Shown: positions 58,294 through 64,000 of the stretch, piece after piece | Position numbering within the stretch: position 1 is the stretch's first letter | Layout of the letters: every line of letters begins with the position of its first letter | NCBI GenBank assembly: GCA_046328715.1 | Contig: JAXLWB010000031.1 | Location: forward strand, 50,221-114,220 | Length of the DNA stretch: 64,000 nt | From: JAXLWB01 sp046328715 | GTDB taxonomy: Bacteria; Chloroflexota; Anaerolineae; Caldilineales; Caldilineaceae | Reading direction: 5' to 3' | Translations under genes and position numbers: made by a program | The notes under the pieces: generated by a model | The model's input: the letters and a program-made list of their open reading frames with translations, nothing else | The model's database searches: none | What the model was told of the DNA's origin: nothing

Positions 58294-59340
58294 TTAGTTT
58301 CTCTCTTCTCGGCTGGCCCAGACGATGACGCCCAAGGCAAACGCACCCAGCCCTAGCAGGGCCACTAGTTTGTACACACGGCTGTCCAGCAACAGAGTCA
58401 TCGCCCCAAAGAGGGCGCAGAAGAGCCAGTAGCCAAGCACAATCGTACGTTCACGAAAGCCCAGGTCGATCAAGCGGAAATGCAAATGATCACGTCCGCT
58501 TTGGTTAGGCGAAAGTCCCCGTCGCCAGCGGCTAAAGATCAACCAAGCAACATCCAGCGCAGGCAATCCAATGACCAACATCACTGCCGCCAGACGGGCA
58601 CCGCCAATGATCCCCAACGAGGCAACCGCAAAGCCCAAAAAGTAGGATCCCGAACTACCCATAAAGATTTTCGAGCCAAAATTGAAGGGTAAAAACCCCA
58701 AAGCCGCCCCCAACAAGGCCACTGGCAACAGGGCAACACTCAACTGTGCAGGCTGCACCACGAAGATCATGTGAACCGCCAAGATCACACAGAGGATGGC
58801 TGTGACGCCTGTCACCAGTCCACTGAGGCCATCCAGCCAATTGACAGTATTCATCATGCCCATAAACCAGAAGGTGGTCAAGGGTGCGTAAATCCAAAGT
58901 GGAAAACCCTCATCGCCAAAGAAGGTCGTGCTCCCAAACGGATTGTTAACATGTTTGATGAAGATCAATCCGGCGACAGCAATCAAACTAGCAATAAACT
59001 GTGCCGCATATTGGGGCGGGCTGGCAAAATCAAAGCGGTCATCGAGCAGGCCAATCACGACACAAAAGAGGGAACCGCCCAAGAGCGCCAACAGACGTGT
59101 CCATTCGTTCGGATCATTGCGCGGCGGAAACCATTCTGGCGGCAACAGAATGGTCAAGAGCACGGTAATAAAAAAGCCACCAAAGAGCGCCAGCCCACCT
59201 GTGCGAGCAATGACACCTGTATGACGGCGGCGACCACCGGGTTTATCGGCTAAGCCAGTTTTTAGTCCAAAACGTATCGCAAGTGGCGTAAGTGTAAAGG
59301 TCAATGCAAAAGCGCAGAGGAGAACAGCAAGAAATATCAT
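58294..59340 (-). CDS. Glycosyl-4 transferase, MraY/WecA/TagO type
   Basis: A 348-residue membrane enzyme with about ten helices that transfers a sugar 1-phosphate (GlcNAc-1-P or similar) to undecaprenyl phosphate. The conserved LADKPGGRRRHTG, LLDDRFDF, NTVNWLDGLSGL (Asp pair) and the cytosolic histidine motif SGRDHLHFRL (HIP region) are all present. MraY proper has other signatures, so WecA/TagO-like is the better call. The ATG abuts a fold-back element and has no SD. Confidence 0.9.
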   Translation of the reverse strand: MIFLAVLLCAFALTFTLTPLAIRFGLKTGLADKPGGRRRHTGVIARTGGLALFGGFFITVLLTILLPPEWFPPRNDPNEWTRLLALLGGSLFCVVIGLLDDRFDFASPPQYAAQFIASLIAVAGLIFIKHVNNPFGSTTFFGDEGFPLWIYAPLTTFWFMGMMNTVNWLDGLSGLVTGVTAILCVILAVHMIFVVQPAQLSVALLPVALLGAALGFLPFNFGSKIFMGSSGSYFLGFAVASLGIIGGARLAAVMLVIGLPALDVAWLIFSRWRRGLSPNQSGRDHLHFRLIDLGFRERTIVLGYWLFCALFGAMTLLLDSRVYKLVALLGLGAFALGVIVWASREERN

Positions 59341-59410
59341 GACAGGGTGACAGGGTGGCAGGGTGACAAGATGAACGAGTGCTACAACATGGTCACCTTG
59401 TCACCTTGTC
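59341..59410. repeat. Fold-back element, GACAGGGTGACAGGG family
   Basis: Arm 59341-59358 pairs with 59393-59410 at about 15 of 18 positions. It occupies the gap between asnS and the transferase gene, directly next to the start codon of the latter. Confidence 0.8.
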
Positions 59411-59415
59411 AAAAT

Positions 59416-60771
59416 TTACGGTCTCATATTGGTCAAGGTTCGTGGAAAGGCGATGGTCTCACGCACATGGTCAAGGCCGCAGACCCAGGCCACAGTTCGT
59501 TCAATGCCAAGGCCGAAGCCACTGTGTACGACGGTGCCATAACGGCGCAGGTCGATATACCACTCATAGACCTCTCTGGGCAGTTTGTGTCGTTCAATTC
59601 CTTCCAAAATCTTCTCAACGCTGGCCATACGTTCACTGCCACCGATAATCTCACCGTAGCCTTCGGGGGCCAACAGATCGACGCTGCGGCAGACTTCGGG
59701 ACGATCCGGCTCTGGCTCCATGTAGAAGGCCTTAACCTGGGTCGGGTAATGATGAACAAAGAGTGGCTTGTCGAATTGTGCGGCCAGATAGGTTTCGTGC
59801 GGGCTGCCAAAGTCATCGCCCCACTCGATGGGTGTGAGGAGATCATCGTAGCCAGGCACCTTTTCACCGCGCGCTACCGCCTCGTTGATCATACGCACAG
59901 CTTCATCGTAATGAATGCGTGGGAAGGGAGGCGAAACCTTTTGCAGATGGGTTAGGTCGCGCTCCAACACCTTCAGTTCAGCCGCGCACTCGGTGAGGCA
60001 AGTCTGCACGATGTGCGAAACAAAGTTTTCCTCGACCTCCATCAACTGGTCCAGGTCGCAAAAAGCGATCTCTGGTTCCACCATCCAGAACTCCTGCAAG
60101 TGGCGGCGTGTTTTGCTCTTTTCGGCGCGAAAGGTCGGTCCCAAACAGTAAACCTTGCCAAAGGCAAAGATGTTGGCCTCGTTGTAAAGCTGTCCGGTTT
60201 GGGCCAGATAAGCCGGTTCGCCATGAAAATCGATCCCAAAGAGCGTGGTTGTGCCTTCCGCCGCAGCAGGCGTGATGATCGGAGTATCGACGTTGAGAAA
60301 ACCTTGCCCGTCTAGCCAGCTACGAATGGCACGGACAATCACCGCACGCACGCGCATGGCCGCCCACTGTTTCGAGGAGCGCAGCCAGAGATGACGATTC
60401 TGCATAAGAAACTCGATGCCATGCTCCTTGGGCGAAATCGGATACTCCTCGGCAATCGAGACAATCTGCAACGTTTTGACATCGATCTCATAGCCGCCCG
60501 GGACGCCGGGAGCGCGGCCATTTTCTTTGACCGTGCCAGACAGGGTAAGACAACTCTCCAGCGTGAGTCGTTTGCCTGCTTCGAAATCTTCTTCACTCAA
60601 ATTACCTTTGAAGAGCACAGCCTGTGCAATGCCTGTTCCATCACGCACTTGCAAAAATTGCAGTTTGCCCTTGTCTGTCTTGTTGTAAAGCCAGCCCTGG
60701 ATAGTAACTTCCTGGCCGATAAATTCTTTAAGATGTGAAATCCTGGCGATAGTAGACACAATTTGCTCCAT
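59416..60771 (-). CDS. asnS: Asparaginyl-tRNA synthetase
   Basis: A 451-residue class II synthetase that charges tRNA-Asn. The N-terminal OB-fold anticodon domain (about 1-110, GQEVTIQGWLYN) is followed by the class II core: motif 2 FWMVEPEIAF region with EKSKTRRHL, and motif 3 GFGLGIERTVAWV. It differs from AspS by its length and the AYLAQTGQLYNE segment. ATG 60771 (MEQIVST) is taken over a TTG at 60786 that would extend into a repeat. Confidence 0.96.
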   Translation of the reverse strand: MEQIVSTIARISHLKEFIGQEVTIQGWLYNKTDKGKLQFLQVRDGTGIAQAVLFKGNLSEEDFEAGKRLTLESCLTLSGTVKENGRAPGVPGGYEIDVKTLQIVSIAEEYPISPKEHGIEFLMQNRHLWLRSSKQWAAMRVRAVIVRAIRSWLDGQGFLNVDTPIITPAAAEGTTTLFGIDFHGEPAYLAQTGQLYNEANIFAFGKVYCLGPTFRAEKSKTRRHLQEFWMVEPEIAFCDLDQLMEVEENFVSHIVQTCLTECAAELKVLERDLTHLQKVSPPFPRIHYDEAVRMINEAVARGEKVPGYDDLLTPIEWGDDFGSPHETYLAAQFDKPLFVHHYPTQVKAFYMEPEPDRPEVCRSVDLLAPEGYGEIIGGSERMASVEKILEGIERHKLPREVYEWYIDLRRYGTVVHSGFGLGIERTVAWVCGLDHVRETIAFPRTLTNMRP

Positions 60772-60789
60772 AGTTGCGTGGTGCAAGAA

Positions 60790-60868
60790 AGTAGGTCAGT
60801 GGATCAGTAGACGGTGAGTCAGTGAAGAGCAGAACTGTCTTACTGACCGACTGTCCTACTGGCCCACT
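60790..60868. repeat. Fold-back element, CAGTAGGACAGT family
   Basis: Arm 60790-60823 pairs imperfectly with 60834-60868; GTAGGTCAGTGG and CCGACTGTCCTAC-type words are on opposite sides. It lies between the SR-rich gene and asnS. Confidence 0.75.
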
Positions 60869-61662
60869 GCATTAGGTTCATCACTTTCCCAGTCGGTGAT
60901 TTTGCCGTTCATTTTCGGCAGATGAATCGTTCCATCTTCTGCAATGAGCTTAGAGAGATCGATGCCGTAATCTTCGATATTTCGTCCAATGTGGGAGAAA
61001 TGCTCCACCTTGGATTCGTAACGCTCACCCAAGTCCCCGCGCGTGACATAGGTATAGATCGAAACCGACTGAGGGGCAGTGTAGTCCAGGCTTGAAACCG
61101 TAACCTGGGGCTCCGGCTTTGTCTCGCTTGTTTCGGACCGTTCACCTGATCGGCGGCGACGGCGGCGGGCACGTCGTGCTTCAAGATCGGCGATGCGTTG
61201 ACGGCTACCATTCGCAGTGTGCTGTCCGCTACGTCCGCCCGAGCGATCGTTTCCTCCACGTTCATTGCCAGAGCGTGATGCAGAGCCACGGCCTCCCCCC
61301 GAACGTCGCGAGCGTGAACGTGAGGATTCCGACCTTGGTTGCTCCGCACGAGCCGATTCTCCACGTTGGCCATCCGCTCGGTTTCCAGCAGAACGCGCGC
61401 CCTCAGAGCGAGATGGATCGGACGGTTGAGGATCGGAACGTTGTGCTTCATTGTTTGGGGGCGCAGATTGGCGTTGGTTTGACTTATGAGCAGAGGACCG
61501 CTTTGCGGAGGTTCGTTGTCCGCCGACTCGGCCACTCTTGTTGGATTCCGACGATTCCTCATGCTCTGGAGCGGAGCTGCCTTTGGCGCGAAAGTAGCGT
61601 CGACGCCCACCGTCACGCCCCGACTTTCCTGATGATTTTCCTGATTTACTTGCGTCTGCCAT
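60856..61662 (-). CDS. Ser/Arg/Gly-rich disordered protein with small C-terminal domain
   Basis: A 268-residue protein. Residues 1-180 are low-complexity, rich in Ser, Arg, Gly, Glu and Asn (SSRSRSRRSGGGRGS, ERGGNDRSGGRSG) with a block of Arg (RRARRRRRRSG). The last 75 residues are more ordered (SIYTYVTRGDLGERYESKV, YGIDLSKLI). This design is common in RNA- or DNA-binding proteins such as those with RG/SR tails, but no family is recognised. The long open frames in other phases here are products of the biased composition. Confidence 0.75.
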   Translation of the reverse strand: MADASKSGKSSGKSGRDGGRRRYFRAKGSSAPEHEESSESNKSGRVGGQRTSAKRSSAHKSNQRQSAPPNNEAQRSDPQPSDPSRSEGARSAGNRADGQRGESARAEQPRSESSRSRSRRSGGGRGSASRSGNERGGNDRSGGRSGQHTANGSRQRIADLEARRARRRRRRSGERSETSETKPEPQVTVSSLDYTAPQSVSIYTYVTRGDLGERYESKVEHFSHIGRNIEDYGIDLSKLIAEDGTIHLPKMNGKITDWESDEPNAVGQ

Positions 61663-61737
61663 GAATGTACCTATTAATCTCTGTAGTTTGTACAGGGTTT
61701 GTGTGCATGCTACCCGTTTGTATGTCTAAATTTTGAA

Positions 61738-62499
61738 CTATGGAACTGTAAACGTTGTTGCAACATTGCCCTGGCTGTTGATCAGTTTGATCACAGCGCC
61801 ACTTTGCCATAAGGCTGCGGGCTGATTCCAATAACGGTTGATGCTGTTGTCTGTGCCACCGCCGCTAAAGACCTTTAGTCCCGCCCCTTGAAAGAGTTGA
61901 ACATCGGCGAAAGTGTATTCCGGTCCACCCTCTTTTTGAAGTTTCCAACCTTGTAGCGAGTAGGCTTGATCGCCATCGTTGACAATCTCGACCGCTTCAT
62001 TGGCCAAATCACCCGCAGCAATCACTTGGCTAATGTGCAAGCCGGCCCCTGTAGGCGGCGCAGGAGTAGTCGGGACTGCGGGGCTTGACGAACTGTTGCC
62101 GACCGGAATGGTCAGGTGCGCCCCGACAAAGAGTAGATTCGGGTCGCTGATGTTGTTGGCCTTGATGATTGCATCTTGGGTGGAACCGTGTTTGGCCGCA
62201 ATTACAGCCAAAGTATCACCGCTCTGCACCACATAATCGATCGTCTGGCCCGATGGAGCAGGAGTGTCAGTGGCCGCCGGTTGTGATTGGCTCTGAGTTG
62301 CTGTGCCACTGGCATTTGTGTCTGGCGTTGCCGGTAAAGTTTCAACCAACACAGCCAAGGAGGGGGTCGGCGTAAAGCTTGCAGCCAATCGTTCCGGGTC
62401 GGGACGACGAGCATCGACTATCCAAGCTACAGCCAAAGCAATGGCAAAACTTATGATCGCATTGAGTAAGATAACAAACAACAGTTGACTTCTCGTCAT
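61738..62499 (-). CDS. Membrane-anchored LysM and lamin-tail domain protein
   Basis: A 253-residue exported protein. An N-terminal helix (about 5-27) anchors it, a Thr/Pro-rich linker follows (about 40-85), then a LysM domain (YVVQSGDTLAVIAAKHGS to LLFVGAHLTIP, about 88-133), which binds peptidoglycan-type glycans, and a lamin-tail beta-sandwich (LHISQVIAAGDLANEAVEIVN, about 150-253). Such lamin-tail domains occur on surface or nuclease-linked bacterial proteins. The gene is divergent from the HtrA gene. Confidence 0.88.
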   Translation of the reverse strand: MTRSQLLFVILLNAIISFAIALAVAWIVDARRPDPERLAASFTPTPSLAVLVETLPATPDTNASGTATQSQSQPAATDTPAPSGQTIDYVVQSGDTLAVIAAKHGSTQDAIIKANNISDPNLLFVGAHLTIPVGNSSSSPAVPTTPAPPTGAGLHISQVIAAGDLANEAVEIVNDGDQAYSLQGWKLQKEGGPEYTFADVQLFQGAGLKVFSGGGTDNSINRYWNQPAALWQSGAVIKLINSQGNVATTFTVP

Positions 62500-62717
62500 G
62501 ATACTCCTTATTCTATCACAACTATCCTAACCCTTGCCATTCGGTAATACTTTCTTCTCCGTAAAAATGTACCTGGATGCAGAGCAGGCGCATAAGTGAA
62601 AGTTTCGTCACATTCGCAACAGCAAAAAATCGGCTACAATACGAGTAAACTTTTGTCGAGCATTTCAAGGCAGTGCCTAAATCTGTCATTTTTTACTTTT
62701 GCCCAAGGAACCTTGTC

Positions 62718-63971
62718 GTGACATCTTCACAATCAAATTCCTCTTCACGAACGTTGTGGATCGTTGTTTTGTTCATTATGCTCTTTTTGTTGGGGAGCTG
62801 TGGGGTCGGGGTCGCTGGCCTATTCTACTGGCTTCAGCGTGGGAGCGAACCCTCTAAACCGACGGTAGTGCGCCGGGTCAGTGCGCCCGTTGCGTTGCAG
62901 ACCCCTTTGCCCCAAGTGATCGTTGCCACGCCCGAGTCTGGGATCGACTATGAGACTGCCACACTGATGAACATCTACGCACAGGTCAATCCCTCAGTCG
63001 TCAATGTCTCGATTTTCCAGAAGAACAGTTCCCTTCATGAAGGCAGTTTTTCCGATTTCAACCCGGACGATCTGCTTGAGGTCGGGGGTGGCTCGGGCTT
63101 TGTGTGGGACGATGCAGGGCACATCGTAACCAATCAACATGTGGTGGATAGTGCTGAAGAGTTGCATGTCAAATTCAGTGATGGAACAGCTTCAATTGCA
63201 GAGGTGATAGGGGTGGACGTCGACAGCGATCTAGCCGTCATCCAGATCGACCCGGCAGGCTACCGCTTGCATCCAGTTAAACGTGGCAACATCGACCAGG
63301 TGCGTGTGGGGATGCGCGTGGCGGCAATTGGCAATCCCTTTGGCTTTGAAGGGACATTGACCAGCGGCATTGTTAGCGCGGTGGGTCGCACGATTCCCTC
63401 ACGCAGCACTTACAGCATTCCAGACTCCATCCAAACCGATGCACCAATCAACCCTGGCAACTCAGGCGGCCCCTTGATCAATGAAAAGGGTGAAGTGATT
63501 GGCGTTAACGCCCAGATCCGTTCCGAAGAACGCGCCAACAGTGGTGTCGGCTTTGCCATTCCCATTGCCATTGTCGAACGGGTCGTGCCTGCGCTGATTG
63601 CGGACGGCGTCTATAAACACAGTTACATTGGCGTAAGCGGCGACACCTTTAGCCCAATTTGTGCCGACGAGTTGGGGCTTGATCCAAATCTGCGAGGGGC
63701 ACTGGTAGTACAAGTTCTATCGCGTACCCCCGCCGCTCGTGCTGGGTTGCGCGATGGCGATGCCTATAATTCGCATTATCCCGGTCTCTGTCCCGCCACC
63801 AAAGGGGGCGACCTGATCACCGCCATCGATAGTCATCCCGTCGCAAGTTTCGACGACGTGTTGATCTATCTGACTCGCTTTACAAGCCCAGGCGATACGA
63901 TCGAACTTTCGATTCTGCGGGATGGCAAAGAGCAGAAAGTGGATGTTACCCTCACTGAGCGACCCCAGTAA
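62718..63971 (+). CDS. HtrA/DegP-type serine protease with PDZ domain
   Basis: A 417-residue envelope protease. One N-terminal helix (about 13-36) anchors it outside the membrane. The trypsin-like triad is His in TNQHVVDSAE, Asp in DSDLAVIQID and Ser in INPGNSGGPL. One C-terminal PDZ domain (about 310-415) with an insert of about 12 residues containing Cys near DAYNSHYPGLC follows. The GTG at 62718 has an AAGGA SD; a GTG at 62673 would add 15 residues. It degrades or refolds damaged exported proteins. Confidence 0.93.
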   Translation: MTSSQSNSSSRTLWIVVLFIMLFLLGSCGVGVAGLFYWLQRGSEPSKPTVVRRVSAPVALQTPLPQVIVATPESGIDYETATLMNIYAQVNPSVVNVSIFQKNSSLHEGSFSDFNPDDLLEVGGGSGFVWDDAGHIVTNQHVVDSAEELHVKFSDGTASIAEVIGVDVDSDLAVIQIDPAGYRLHPVKRGNIDQVRVGMRVAAIGNPFGFEGTLTSGIVSAVGRTIPSRSTYSIPDSIQTDAPINPGNSGGPLINEKGEVIGVNAQIRSEERANSGVGFAIPIAIVERVVPALIADGVYKHSYIGVSGDTFSPICADELGLDPNLRGALVVQVLSRTPAARAGLRDGDAYNSHYPGLCPATKGGDLITAIDSHPVASFDDVLIYLTRFTSPGDTIELSILRDGKEQKVDVTLTERPQ

Positions 63972-64000
63972 CACAAAAGGGCCGATCACTCAAAAGTGAT

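Noticed and set aside
60909..61616. Second long frame over the SR-rich gene
   Set aside because: Low-complexity DNA leaves several phases open. The chosen frame has an ordered C-terminal domain; the other is shifted by one base and is composition-driven.
1..64000. tRNA, rRNA, integrase or intact transposase genes
   Set aside because: No T-loop-type GTTCGA context with a cloverleaf, no rRNA-like block and no transposase or integrase motif were seen on reading both strands.

Overview
The window looks like a chromosomal segment of a Chloroflexota bacterium, probably Anaerolineae or Caldilineae-like. This is an inference from style, not from a marker gene: Thr/Pro-rich linkers on surface proteins, SBP-permease-permease sugar ABC operons with no ATPase gene beside them, an ATPase fused to a winged helix, bacterial NurA, and several leaderless-looking promoters. 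No rRNA, tRNA, CRISPR array, integrase or intact transposase was seen.

Layout. 1-1730: end of a sugar ABC transporter operon (two permeases). 2000-4993: a vWA / PP2C phosphatase / protein kinase triad of the TerY-P type. 5112-9188: small membrane protein and a second sugar ABC system (binding lipoprotein plus two permeases, minus strand). 9375-18481: zinc-ribbon protein, ATPase-OmpR fusion, membrane protein, secreted protein, MoxR/CoxE-like AAA-vWA pair, polyprenyl sugar-phosphate transferase, MutM. 18484-28851 (minus): sugar/polyol genes (RpiA, class II aldolase, mannitol- and sorbitol-type dehydrogenases, a long Zn dehydrogenase, a PHP protein, a SorC regulator), with a frameshifted kinase and a DUF4160/DUF2442 pair in between. 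29119-50618: the other half of this catabolic island (HAD phosphatase, three FGGY kinases, 2-hydroxyacid dehydrogenase, class II aldolase, AraM-type glycerol-1-phosphate dehydrogenase, TpiA, PfkB kinase, third aldolase, Gfo/Idh/MocA oxidoreductase). 50729-63971: housekeeping and surface genes (GNAT/FemAB-like, surface protein, NurA, AI-2E exporter, TsaD, MraY/WecA-like transferase, AsnS, an SR-rich protein, LysM-lamin tail protein, HtrA protease).

The sugar island has three kinases, three class II aldolases and several dehydrogenases, but its transporters are only relics: a 5'-truncated ABC ATPase, an RbsB-like fragment and a gutted ROK protein. Its AT-richer cargo genes look acquired: DUF433/DUF5615, SUKH, a Cys-rich DUF1963-like protein, a four-gene NotI-like restriction / adenine methylase / EEP nuclease / DUF3800 operon, and an unknown two-gene pair. 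Directly downstream of the DUF3800 gene, on the opposite strand, lies a small RNA gene with its own sigma70 promoter, a long hairpin and an intrinsic terminator. This RNA and the operon are the best candidate for an undescribed system.

A second theme is structural. Nearly every operon boundary, about 28 places, carries a fold-back element: a tandem run of a short word followed by its inverted copy. The word differs between families but the architecture is constant. Some elements supply stop codons, some abut start codons, and one sits in frame inside a kinase gene.
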